8,654 bases of DNA from Tardiphaga sp. (lineage in GTDB: Bacteria; Pseudomonadota; Alphaproteobacteria; Rhizobiales; Xanthobacteraceae): NCBI GenBank assembly GCA_028290765.1, contig JAQGJF010000443.1, positions 1 through 8,654 on the forward strand, in the 5' to 3' direction. The notes under the pieces were generated by a model, which was given only the letters and a program-made list of their open reading frames with translations, made no database searches and was not told the DNA's origin. Within the stretch, counting starts at the first letter, position 1; every line of letters begins with the position of its first letter. A program made the position numbers and the translations under genes. Shown here in pieces: positions 1-6,489 of this stretch.

Positions 1-112
1 CTATGGCGCGCGAGATCTTCGCGGGACGGATAGCGAGCTCTTGGAGCGGGCAGTTGCCGCTTGACGGAAAGTCCGGGCCGCCAATATCGATTGCCCGCCT
101 AGCCTTTCCGGG

Positions 113-136
113 AAAAAAGACTCCGCCCTTGCGGGG
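113..136 (-). terminator. Possible Rho-independent terminator after the UGSC gene
   Basis: Read on the minus strand, an imperfect stem (GCGGGG on the plus strand at 131-136 against CTCCGC at 121-126, one mismatch, 4-nt loop) is followed after four bases by six T residues (113-118). It begins about 27 nt past the stop codon of the UGSC gene, where a terminator for the minus-strand unit would be expected. The stem is short, so this is a moderate call. Nothing else is recognisable in bases 1-162. Confidence 0.45.
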
Positions 137-162
137 CTGGGTCCAAGTCTGGACGAACTCTG

Positions 163-717
163 TCAGTTGCGGCCGCGCCAGACCTTGGGCGCTTGCAACG
201 CGACCTGTGCGGCCCGGATCTCGACCTCGGCCTGCGTGATGGAACTTACGGGGTGGTCGATGACGATCGGAATAAGCCCCTGCATGCCGATGGCAGTCCG
301 AGTCAATTCGGTCTCTCGCTCGAACTCGGTTGTGATGATCGCCGCTGACGGGATGCCGAGCTTTTCAAGGGCAACGGAATCGCGGATGCAACACGAGCAG
401 CAAGAACCGCAGTCGCCGATCGCAGTCAGCATGATGTCGTTGTTCGCGGCGATCTCCGCGATGAGTTCCGGAGCCGCGTCCTTCGAGAAGCTGTGCTTCA
501 CGTAGTAGTTCACCTGGGCAAACTTGACGGTTTTCTCCAACGCCGCCGTCGACGTGCGCAGGATCTTGTTCGCGTTCCATTTGGAATTGTCGAGAACGGC
601 GAGCCGCAAGCCATCAAGCTTCTTTACCCGGGCGGTAATCGGAATGTTTGCCGACTCGACAACGCCACGTGGATCAAAAACCAGCAGCGAATTCTGTTCT
701 GTTACCTTCATCAACAT
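163..717 (-). CDS. UGSC-family protein, cysteine form, with CGSCCSCC cluster
   Basis: Encodes 184 residues from ATG 717, or 182 from ATG 711. An in-frame ATG at 759 exists, but it would overlap the upstream gene by 28 nt and add a basic stretch unlike the family; 717 leaves a 14-nt gap with a weak AGAGA ribosome site. The protein matches the UGSC family: an N-terminal VFDPRG segment, a central NNDIMLTAIGDCGSC motif, then D and LEKLGIPSAAIITTEF. In family members the first residue of the motif may be selenocysteine; here it is cysteine (codon TGC, bases 409-411), so no recoding is needed. Three more cysteines follow the CGSC (C107, C109, C110 beside C103 and C106). No signal peptide or membrane segment is visible, so it is probably cytosolic. 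The function of the family is not established; a thiol/selenol redox role, as in glycine-reductase-type proteins, is inferred. It is probably translated with the 374-residue gene. Confidence 0.85.
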   Translation of the reverse strand: MLMKVTEQNSLLVFDPRGVVESANIPITARVKKLDGLRLAVLDNSKWNANKILRTSTAALEKTVKFAQVNYYVKHSFSKDAAPELIAEIAANNDIMLTAIGDCGSCCSCCIRDSVALEKLGIPSAAIITTEFERETELTRTAIGMQGLIPIVIDHPVSSITQAEVEIRAAQVALQAPKVWRGRN

Positions 718-731
718 TGCTATTTTCTCTG

Positions 732-1856
732 TTAGAGTGCGCACACGCCGTCGGTGCATCCGTCGTCTTCCGGAGCCGCTGCGGGATCAATGGCCCTGAG
801 CACGGGCGTGTTCATGTGCCCCCAGCCCGGAATGAAGGCTGAGAAGCGCCCGGCATGGCCGCCCATGATGAACAGGTGAATGCTGTCCGCCGATGGAACG
901 ATCGGAATGCGGCTGTCTGGATCTCGCTTCAGCCACCTCGGCAGATTCCGGTTGTAGACTTTACCGTAGCGGTGATCACGCGAGATGGCCTTGAAGGCAT
1001 TTCCGGAGTTCATCCAGAGGTAATGTCGGATATCGGAACGGGTCCAGCCGGCCTTTGCGATGTCCTTGGCGTGTTCGAGGCCGAGCACCACGGTGCAGTG
1101 CCCGCCTAATACGGCCGAATTGGAGGCGATCGTGCTCATCGCCGAGCACATCGTGTCGAGGATGCCTTCCGGGTCGTTGCACTGATGGTCGGTGACGCTA
1201 TGCGGCGCTTCGGCCGCGATAGCGACAACAGTCGAGTCCTCGGGTCGATAGCCGTGCTCGACGTGATAGGGAGCGAACGGACTGTCGGCTTCGTTCTCGG
1301 CCACGCAATAGGTATACTTGCCGGGGTGACCGAGGGTGCTCTTGTCGAAGTCCGGCGGCCAACCGCCGCCGGCGTTCAACATGATGAGACGCACTGCACG
1401 CCCGATCGTCGCATTGGCACGATTGCCGGATCCGAACGCATTCGCGCCGCCGTTCATTCCGACTTCCGCGGCGAGCGGGCCGTTCACGATGATAAGCGGC
1501 GAGGCGACATGGGTGGTCGCCTGAACCCCGTTGAGGTTGAAGGCGCGATCGGTCAGCGCCATCATAGCCGCACGGACGATTGGTGCGTATTCGGGACGGC
1601 ACCCGGCCATCACCATGTTGATCGCCAGGATTTCGCGGGTGAGTGCCCCCCATCGCGGGGCCACCTTGCACTCGACGAATTGCGGATCGCCCCCCAGCAC
1701 GGCGACCACGGCGTCGATTTTTTCTTGTGTCGGCGGAACGACGGGCAGCCCGTCCGACCACCCGCGATCATAGTAGAGTTCGATGAGATCCGTGCCCGTA
1801 GCCACGGTCTCGATAGCGACCGAAGTGCTAACTTGTTCTAATGTCTCTGTCGCCAT
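732..1856 (-). CDS. Uncharacterised conserved protein, probable partner of the UGSC protein
   Basis: Encodes 374 residues; start ATG at 1856, preceded by GGAG (1866-1869 on the minus strand) at a good distance. I recognise the fold family only as conserved proteins that tend to sit beside UGSC genes; no function is known to me. Visible hallmarks are YYDRGWSDGLPVVPPT (about 29-43), INMVMAGCRPEYAPIV (79-94), FNLNGVQATTH (106-116), GSGNRANATIGRA (142-154), DKSTLGHPGKYTYCVAENE (171-189) and GGHAGRFSAFIPGWG (332-346). It has eight cysteines; the last two (C367, C372) form a CX4C pair three residues from the C-terminus, on an acidic, probably flexible tail. No signal peptide or clear membrane helix is visible. 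It is the first gene of the minus-strand pair, followed after 14 nt by the UGSC gene. The exposed cysteine tail suggests thiol relay with that partner or thioredoxin (inference). It could instead be a substrate-binding or catalytic subunit. Confidence 0.8.
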   Translation of the reverse strand: MATETLEQVSTSVAIETVATGTDLIELYYDRGWSDGLPVVPPTQEKIDAVVAVLGGDPQFVECKVAPRWGALTREILAINMVMAGCRPEYAPIVRAAMMALTDRAFNLNGVQATTHVASPLIIVNGPLAAEVGMNGGANAFGSGNRANATIGRAVRLIMLNAGGGWPPDFDKSTLGHPGKYTYCVAENEADSPFAPYHVEHGYRPEDSTVVAIAAEAPHSVTDHQCNDPEGILDTMCSAMSTIASNSAVLGGHCTVVLGLEHAKDIAKAGWTRSDIRHYLWMNSGNAFKAISRDHRYGKVYNRNLPRWLKRDPDSRIPIVPSADSIHLFIMGGHAGRFSAFIPGWGHMNTPVLRAIDPAAAPEDDGCTDGVCAL

Positions 1857-1865
1857 CTGCTCGCT

Positions 1866-1887
1866 CTCCGGCTATTTCAACCCGGAG
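1866..1887 (-). promoter_or_regulatory. Leader hairpin that could mask the ribosome site of the 374-residue gene
   Basis: A perfect 6-bp inverted repeat, CTCCGG (1866-1871) and CCGGAG (1882-1887), encloses a 10-nt loop. In the minus-strand transcript the second arm contains the GGAG taken to be the Shine-Dalgarno sequence of the gene starting at 1856. This may tune translation, or be chance in GC-rich DNA. Confidence 0.25.
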
Positions 1888-1889
1888 CC

Positions 1890-1917
1890 ATCCTAGGAGC
1901 AATTGGTTATATGCCAA
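1890..1917 (-). promoter_or_regulatory. Possible sigma70-type promoter for the 374-residue gene
   Basis: On the minus strand TTGGCA (1912-1917) resembles a -35 box. After a 16-nt spacer, TAGGAT (1890-1895) matches four of six -10 positions. The -35 lies inside the motif shared with the dehydrogenase promoter region, as expected if a LysR activator binds over it. The call is pattern-based and weak. Confidence 0.3.
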
Positions 1918-1933
1918 GAAAAACCTGATAGCC
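1905..1933 (-). promoter_or_regulatory. Shared operator-like element upstream of the 374-residue gene
   Basis: Read on the minus strand, this element contains the blocks TATCAG (1925-1930), TTTCTTG (1915-1921) and ATATAACC (1905-1912). The same three blocks in the same order occur at 2917-2940 on the plus strand before the acyl-CoA dehydrogenase gene; this copy has two extra bases (GC) before the last block. It ends 48 nt before the start codon. It is most likely a binding site for the LysR protein encoded between the two copies, though a shared promoter element is also possible. Confidence 0.6.
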
Positions 1934-1968
1934 CCGATTAATACGCACATGGTATATATCGACCTCCG

Positions 1969-2889
1969 CTATTGTGTGGACTTGTCCCACGCCCCCTTGA
2001 TCAACGACATCAGGCCGGTCGCGGCTGGGGACGGTTCTCTTTCTTTCAGCGTGATGATTCCGAGATCGCGCGCGAGCGGCCGGCCGCGGATCGGCACCGC
2101 GCTCAGTTCCTTTCCCAGGAAGCTCGCAACGCCGCTTTTCGGCGCGATCGCCAATCCGATGCCGGCGCGCACAAAGCCCAGCATGGTCGCGAACTGCGAG
2201 ACAGTCACGACATGGTTCAGCGTTATGCCCACCGACGAAGCGGCCCCGTCGATCACGCGCCTCGTCCTTGAATCGCTCGGCAACGAGACCAGCGGCACGT
2301 CTTTCAGGTCCGACAAGGACAGGGTCTTCTTCCTCGCCAATTCATGATTCCTGGGCAGCACGACGGTGAAGCCTTCGCGGCCTACCTGCACCGACAGAAA
2401 CGGATCGGGCAAATCGTCGAGATAGGTGATGCCGAAGTCGGCGGCGCCGCTGCGTACGTCTTCGATGACCGTTCCGTGAACACCGTCCCGGACGTGAAGT
2501 TCGATGCCCGGATGGTCGAGGCGATAGGCGGAGACGAGCCCGGGGAGCTTCCCGTTAGCGACCGACATGATGCTCGAGATGATGATCTGTCCCCGACGTT
2601 GATCGGAAAGTTCCCGCATGCTGCGAAGCGTGATCTTCAGATCGTTCTGAATCCGCGCAGCGACCGCTACAAACTCCTTACCCGCGGCAGTGATCTGTAC
2701 CGACCGCGTGCTGCGATCGAACAGCTTGATCCCCAGGACGTCTTCGACGTGCTTGATGGTACGCGTCACTGCGGGCTGTGAAGTCTTGAGCAGTGAGGCG
2801 GCCGCGATGAAGCTTCCGTATTCCGCCAGCGCCAACACGGTCTGCAACTGGCGGGAGGTGAGGTCGGGCATTTCTGTGGGAGTCATCAT
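1969..2889 (-). CDS. LysR-type transcriptional regulator
   Basis: Encodes 306 residues, the normal length for LysR proteins. The N-terminal winged helix-turn-helix spans about residues 11-68 (LTSRQLQTVLALAEYGSF, recognition region SQPAVTRTIKHVE at 38-50, then LGIKLFDRSTRSVQITAAG). A periplasmic-binding-like effector domain follows from about 98 to 302, with RSGAADFGITYLDDLPDP near 146-163 and GFVRAGIGLAIAPKSG at 238-253. Start ATG at 2889 has AAAGG about six bases upstream; ATG 2886 is equally possible. It lies divergent to the dehydrogenase gene across a 92-bp region holding a palindromic operator, and on the same strand as the 374-residue/UGSC pair, 112 nt upstream of it. In pseudomonads a LysR protein (GcdR) divergent from gcdHG controls glutarate use, and this arrangement is alike. 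It probably controls both flanking units; the inducer is unknown. Confidence 0.95.
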   Translation of the reverse strand: MMTPTEMPDLTSRQLQTVLALAEYGSFIAAASLLKTSQPAVTRTIKHVEDVLGIKLFDRSTRSVQITAAGKEFVAVAARIQNDLKITLRSMRELSDQRRGQIIISSIMSVANGKLPGLVSAYRLDHPGIELHVRDGVHGTVIEDVRSGAADFGITYLDDLPDPFLSVQVGREGFTVVLPRNHELARKKTLSLSDLKDVPLVSLPSDSRTRRVIDGAASSVGITLNHVVTVSQFATMLGFVRAGIGLAIAPKSGVASFLGKELSAVPIRGRPLARDLGIITLKEREPSPAATGLMSLIKGAWDKSTQ

Positions 2890-2914
2890 TTATGCCTTTT
2901 CTGGAATTATCCGT

Positions 2915-2940
2915 GGTATCAGAAATTTCTTGATATAACC
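2915..2940 (+). promoter_or_regulatory. Palindromic LysR-type operator upstream of the dehydrogenase operon
   Basis: A near-perfect dyad at 2917-2935 has arms TATCA and TGATA around a 9-nt centre that itself contains the self-complementary GAAATTTC, giving an ATC-N11-GAT layout of the kind LysR proteins bind. The element also carries the blocks TATCAG, TTTCTTG and ATATAACC shared with 1905-1930 in the opposite strand. It lies in the divergent 92-bp region, 41 nt from ATG 2982 and 25 nt from the LysR start codon, so autoregulation is also likely. TTGATA (2930-2935) could serve as a -35 box, but no convincing -10 follows, which is usual for an activator-dependent promoter. Confidence 0.6.
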
Positions 2941-2981
2941 AGGCATTCGTCAGACCGTCCATTACGCAGCAATGTGGAGCG

Positions 2982-4202
2982 ATGATGGGTCTGTCAGAAC
3001 GAGCGCAACGCCCGAAGCCGTCTCATGCCCAATTCCAATGGGACGACGCTTTCCTGTTGGAGCTCCAGCTCAGCGAAGACGAGCGGATGATACGCGATAC
3101 CGCCCGGCAGTACGCGCAGGAAAAGTTGTTGCCGCGCGTGACACAGGCCTATCTTGAGGAGAAGACCGACCGCGAGATCTTCCGCGAGATGGGCGAGCTT
3201 GGCCTCATAGGCGTGACATTTCCGGAAGATTACGGCTGCGCCGACGCCGGCTATGTTTCCTACGGTTTGGTTGCACGCGAGATCGAGCGGGTCGACTCCG
3301 GCTACCGTTCGATGAATAGCGTCCAGTCGTCGCTGGTGATGTATCCGATCTATGCGTACGGCGACGAAACCCAGCACAAGCGGTATCTGCCGAAACTGGC
3401 GAGCGGTGAGTGGATCGGCTGTTTCGGCCTGACGGAGCCCGATGCTGGTTCCGATCCCGGCGGCATGAAGACTCGTGCCGAGAAAGTAGCCGATGGCTAT
3501 CGTCTCACCGGCTCCAAGATGTGGATTTCCAATGCGCCCATCGCCGATGTGTTCGTGGTTTGGGCGAAGTCGGCCGCCCACGACAACCAGATCAGAGGCT
3601 TCATCCTCGAAAAAGGCATGAAGGGACTTTCGGCGCCGAAGATCAACGGCAAGCTGAGCTTGCGCGCCTCGGTCACCGGCGAAATCGTGATGGATGGCGT
3701 GGTGGTTCCGGAGGAGAACATCCTGCCTAATGTGTCCGGCCTGAAGGGGCCGTTCGGCTGCCTCAACCGCGCGCGCTACGGCATCTCCTGGGGCGCGATG
3801 GGCGCGGCGGAAGATTGTTTTTTTCGCGCGCGGCAATACGTGCGCGACCGCAAGCAGTTCGGCCGGCCGCTGGCCGCCACACAACTGGTGCAGAAGAAAC
3901 TTGCCGACATGCAGACCGAGATCGCGCTTGGGCTGCTGGGCTCGTTGCAGGTCGGACGCCTGATGGATTCCGGCCAGATGGCGCCGGAAATGATTTCCAT
4001 CATGAAGCGTAACAATTGCGGGAAGGCGCTGGATATCGCGCGCATGGCGCGGGATATGCACGGCGGCAACGGCATCTCCAGCGAATTCCACGTGATGCGC
4101 CACGCGCAAAATCTAGAGACAGTCAATACATACGAAGGCACGCACGACGTCCATGCGTTGATCCTCGGCCGCGCCATCACTGGCATCCAGGCATTCTCGT
4201 GA
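2982..4202 (+). CDS. gcdH: Glutaryl-CoA dehydrogenase-type acyl-CoA dehydrogenase
   Basis: Encodes 406 residues, about the length of mature GCDH. The enzyme is an FAD flavoprotein that turns glutaryl-CoA into crotonyl-CoA and CO2. The sequence resembles human GCDH, as I remember it, throughout: RVDSGYRS (103-110), [14 protein letters not shown] (146-159), MWISNAP (180-186), [13 protein letters not shown] segment (262-271), RKQFGRPLA (290-298), [10 protein letters not shown] (305-314), and the C-terminal [17 protein letters not shown]. The catalytic base is Glu385. Arg109 aligns with the arginine that GCDH uses on the distal carboxylate, so a dicarboxyl-CoA substrate is supported. Near it, SMNSVQ replaces the usual SAMSVQ. 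Start: ATG 2982 lies only 2 nt after GGAG; ATG 2985 gives a better 5-nt spacing, so the protein may be one residue shorter. Seven bases separate it from the CoA-transferase gene. The true substrate might be a glutaryl-CoA analogue. Confidence 0.92.
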   Translation: MMGLSERAQRPKPSHAQFQWDDAFLLELQLSEDERMIRDTARQYAQEKLLPRVTQAYLEEKTDREIFREMGELGLIGVTFPEDYGCADAGYVSYGLVAREIERVDSGYRSMNSVQSSLVMYPIYAYGDETQHKRYLPKLASGEWIGCFGLTEPDAGSDPGGMKTRAEKVADGYRLTGSKMWISNAPIADVFVVWAKSAAHDNQIRGFILEKGMKGLSAPKINGKLSLRASVTGEIVMDGVVVPEENILPNVSGLKGPFGCLNRARYGISWGAMGAAEDCFFRARQYVRDRKQFGRPLAATQLVQKKLADMQTEIALGLLGSLQVGRLMDSGQMAPEMISIMKRNNCGKALDIARMARDMHGGNGISSEFHVMRHAQNLETVNTYEGTHDVHALILGRAITGIQAFS

Positions 4203-4209
4203 GGCGGTC

Positions 4210-5436
4210 ATGAATGCATGTTTGACGGGACTGCGCGTTCTGGATCTCAGCCGGATACTGGCTGGGCCGTGGGCGACCCAGCTTTTGGCCGATCTCGGCG
4301 CAGAGGTTATCAAAATCGAGCGGCCAGGAGAGGGGGACGACACACGCGGCTGGGGACCGCCGTTTGTCGTCGGCGAACACGAGGCTGATCTGTTCAGCGC
4401 CTACTACCTTGCCGCGAATAGGGGAAAGAAATCGGTCGGCGTGGATCTGAACTCCCGCGAAGGCCGCGAGATCGCCGCTTCGCTCGCGAAGTCGTGCGAC
4501 GTTGTCGTCGAGAACTTCAAGGTCGGCGGCTTGAAACGGCTAGGGCTCGACTACGACGCACTTTCCCCCGTCAATCCCCGCCTGATCTACTGCTCGATAT
4601 CCGGCTTTGGCCAGAGCGGTCCCTATAAGGACAAGCCGGGCTACGACCTGCTGGTGCAGGCCATGGGCGGTCTGATGAGCATCACCGGGGATCCCGACGG
4701 AGAACCGATGAAGGTCGGGGTCGCCGTCGCCGATATCTTTACGGGTCTCTACGCGGCGGTTGCCATCCTGGCCGCCCTCAACGAGCGACGAAGCAGCGAC
4801 AAAGGTCAGCATATCGATCTGGCTCTGCTCGACGTACAGATCGCAACGCTCGCCAACCAGGGGATGAATTTCCTCGCGTCGGGCAAGACGCCGCCCCGGC
4901 ACGGCAACGCCCATCCGAACATCGTGCCATATCAGGCGTTCGCCACCAGCGACGGACACATCGTGATCGCCGTCGGCAACGATACCCAGTTCGCGCGTTT
5001 CGTTGCGCTCCTTGGACTTCCGGAACTGTCGGAGAATCCCCAGTTCCAGAAGAACGCGGACCGCGTTCGTAACCGCGTTGCGCTGATCGAAATTCTCAGC
5101 AGCAGGATTCGGACGTTCCGGAAACTCGATTTGCTGAGCAAGCTGGAGGCCGAACTCATTCCGGTCGGCTCAATCAACGAGATGCACGAAGTCTTTGCCG
5201 ACCCGCACGTTGCGGCTCGCGGTCTCGTAGTGGAGCAAGGCCTTTCAGCAGCCGGCCCGGCAACGAAAATGATCGGCAATCCGATCAGATTTTCGCGGAC
5301 GCCGATTCAGTACCGCCATCCACCGCCCCGGTTGGGGGCGCATACCGCCGAAATCCTCCGGGGTGAGCTGGAAATTTCCCAGTCCGAGCTGGATCGCTTG
5401 GTCGATCAAGGGGTCGTGTCGAAAAGCAGCACGTGA
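4210..5436 (+). CDS. CaiB/BaiF family III CoA-transferase (glutarate CoA-transferase-like)
   Basis: Encodes 408 residues, typical of family III CoA-transferases, which move CoA between carboxylic acids through an aspartyl-CoA anhydride. Hallmarks are LTGLRVLDLSRILAGPWATQ (5-24), LGAEVIKIERP (29-39), NRGKKSVGVDL (70-80), the catalytic Asp146 in KPGYDLLVQAMGGLMSITG, and GQHIDLALLD (199-208). The start ATG follows GAGGCGG at 4201-4207, just after the dehydrogenase stop. Pairing with a GCDH and a LysR gene matches the gcdG/SUGCT type, which uses succinyl-CoA to activate glutarate. The likely job is to form the CoA thioester that the upstream dehydrogenase oxidises. The family is broad in substrate (formate, carnitine, mesaconate, bile acids), so the exact acid remains open. 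I see no broken motif. Confidence 0.9.
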   Translation: MNACLTGLRVLDLSRILAGPWATQLLADLGAEVIKIERPGEGDDTRGWGPPFVVGEHEADLFSAYYLAANRGKKSVGVDLNSREGREIAASLAKSCDVVVENFKVGGLKRLGLDYDALSPVNPRLIYCSISGFGQSGPYKDKPGYDLLVQAMGGLMSITGDPDGEPMKVGVAVADIFTGLYAAVAILAALNERRSSDKGQHIDLALLDVQIATLANQGMNFLASGKTPPRHGNAHPNIVPYQAFATSDGHIVIAVGNDTQFARFVALLGLPELSENPQFQKNADRVRNRVALIEILSSRIRTFRKLDLLSKLEAELIPVGSINEMHEVFADPHVAARGLVVEQGLSAAGPATKMIGNPIRFSRTPIQYRHPPPRLGAHTAEILRGELEISQSELDRLVDQGVVSKSST

Positions 5437-5442
5437 AATCCG

Positions 5443-5455
5443 CCGCTAGAAGCGG
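5443..5455 (+). other. Small hairpin between the CoA-transferase and transporter genes
   Basis: CCGCT (5443-5447) and AGCGG (5451-5455) form a 5-bp stem with a 3-nt loop in the 46-nt gap. No T-tract follows, so it is not a terminator; it could be a minor RNA-processing or stability element, or chance. Confidence 0.2.
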
Positions 5456-5482
5456 ACCGTATCAAGGGCACAAGGAGGACGC

Positions 5483-6487
5483 ATGGGAAGGAATCATATT
5501 TCACGCCGAACTGCTCTCGCAGTGATTGCGGGGGCGGTCGCTGCTCCCAGCCCGGTAAGGGCGCAACAGGCCACGGAAGTCCGTGCGATCATCCAGTATG
5601 GGGTCTCGTATCTTCCTCTCATGATGATCGAGGAGGAGAAATTGCTCGGCGCTGCGCTCGCAGAGCAGGGGGATGCCAGGATCGAACTCAGGCTGCAAAG
5701 GGTCAGCGGGTCGAACGCAGTCAATGAGGGACTGCTTGCGGGCACTGCGGACATGGGGGTCATGGGCATGCCCTCGCTGCTGATCATCGCGGAGAAGACC
5801 AGAGGCGGAGTTAAGGGTCTGGCGGGTACTTCCTCGTTTCCGATGGTTCTCAATACGGTCGTCGATAGGATCAAGACGCTTAAGGACTTTTCGCCACAAG
5901 ACCGAATCGCGCTTCCGGCCACGACAAGTCCGCAAAACATCGTGCTCCGAATGGGGGCCGAAAAGCTTTTGGGCGATGCAAAGAGGTTCGATACCAGTGT
6001 CGTGGCTTTGCCGCACCCCGATGCGATGGCGGCGATGCTGTCCGGAACGGAGGTCTCCGCCCACTTCACCAACGCTCCATTCGCCCAGTTCGAGGCCGAC
6101 GACAAGCGCGTGCATCGGGTCTTGAGTTCGGAAGAGATCCTGGGCAAATCGGCGACCTTCGTTCTGCTCGCGGCCAATACCAAATTCGTCGAGCAGAATC
6201 CCAAGGTGTCAGCGGCCGTGGTCAAAGCGATGGAAACCGCCATGGCGCGGATTGCCGGGGACCCGGCAAAGGCGGCCGCGCTCTACCTCAAGCAGGAGCC
6301 CTCCAAATCCATGACAGCGCAATACGTCGAGCGGATCTTGCGCGATCCGGAAAACGTATTCAACCTCGCGCCCGGAGGCGTACTGGCCTACGCGGACTTC
6401 ATGCACCGCAACGGACAGATCAAGACCAAACCTGCGCAATGGCAGGATGTGTTCTTTCCGTTTGTCCACGAACGCAGAGGGAGCTGA
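5483..6487 (+). CDS. ABC transporter substrate-binding protein, NitT/TauT type
   Basis: Encodes 334 residues. The N-terminus is an export signal with a twin-arginine-like SRRTALA (7-13), a short hydrophobic run (AVIAGAVAA) and a probable cleavage after VRA (residue 27) before QQATEV. The Tat route is suggested, but the hydrophobic core could also serve Sec. The mature part resembles NMT1/SsuA/TauA-like binding proteins: YGVSYLPLMMIEEEKLL near 38-54, a NEGLLAGTADMGVMGMPSLL segment near 76-95, then a second lobe with LPATTSPQNIVLR (near 148-160) and a SAHFTNAPFAQFE segment. A strong AAGGAGG (5472-5478) lies 4 nt before the ATG, suggesting high translation, usual for a binding protein. It would capture the substrate in the periplasm for the ATPase and permease that follow. 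The ligand cannot be read from sequence: family members bind sulfonates, nitrate, aromatic acids and pyrimidines. Confidence 0.88.
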   Translation: MGRNHISRRTALAVIAGAVAAPSPVRAQQATEVRAIIQYGVSYLPLMMIEEEKLLGAALAEQGDARIELRLQRVSGSNAVNEGLLAGTADMGVMGMPSLLIIAEKTRGGVKGLAGTSSFPMVLNTVVDRIKTLKDFSPQDRIALPATTSPQNIVLRMGAEKLLGDAKRFDTSVVALPHPDAMAAMLSGTEVSAHFTNAPFAQFEADDKRVHRVLSSEEILGKSATFVLLAANTKFVEQNPKVSAAVVKAMETAMARIAGDPAKAAALYLKQEPSKSMTAQYVERILRDPENVFNLAPGGVLAYADFMHRNGQIKTKPAQWQDVFFPFVHERRGS

Positions 6488-6489
6488 GG

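Noticed and set aside
3..239. Plus-strand 78-codon open frame at the left edge
   Set aside because: Its 3' part is antisense to the UGSC gene, it has no visible ribosome site in the window, and the protein resembles no family I know; it also crosses the likely terminator.
400..411. Selenocysteine recoding at the UGSC motif
   Set aside because: The codon at the first motif position is TGC, not TGA; there is no in-frame stop, so no SECIS element is needed.
718..759. N-terminal extension of the UGSC protein to ATG 759
   Set aside because: It would overlap the upstream gene by 28 nt and add a short basic segment not expected in the family; ATG 717 or 711 fits better.
1185..1841. Plus-strand 218-codon open frame
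   Set aside because: Antisense shadow of the 374-residue gene, which has convincing conserved motifs and a ribosome site.
2994..4109. Minus-strand 371-codon open frame
   Set aside because: Antisense to the well-supported dehydrogenase gene; rich in His/Arg/Leu as expected for a GC-rich shadow frame and without motifs.
5437..5482. Terminator splitting the plus-strand operon after the CoA-transferase gene
   Set aside because: Only a 5-bp hairpin with no T-tract is present, so read-through is expected.
5494..6243. Minus-strand 249-codon open frame
   Set aside because: Antisense shadow of the binding-protein gene; serine/alanine-rich with no recognisable domain.
6439..6489. Upstream start for the ABC ATPase
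   Set aside because: It would lie inside the binding-protein gene; the ATG at 6490, just after that gene's stop, is more natural and has a ribosome site.
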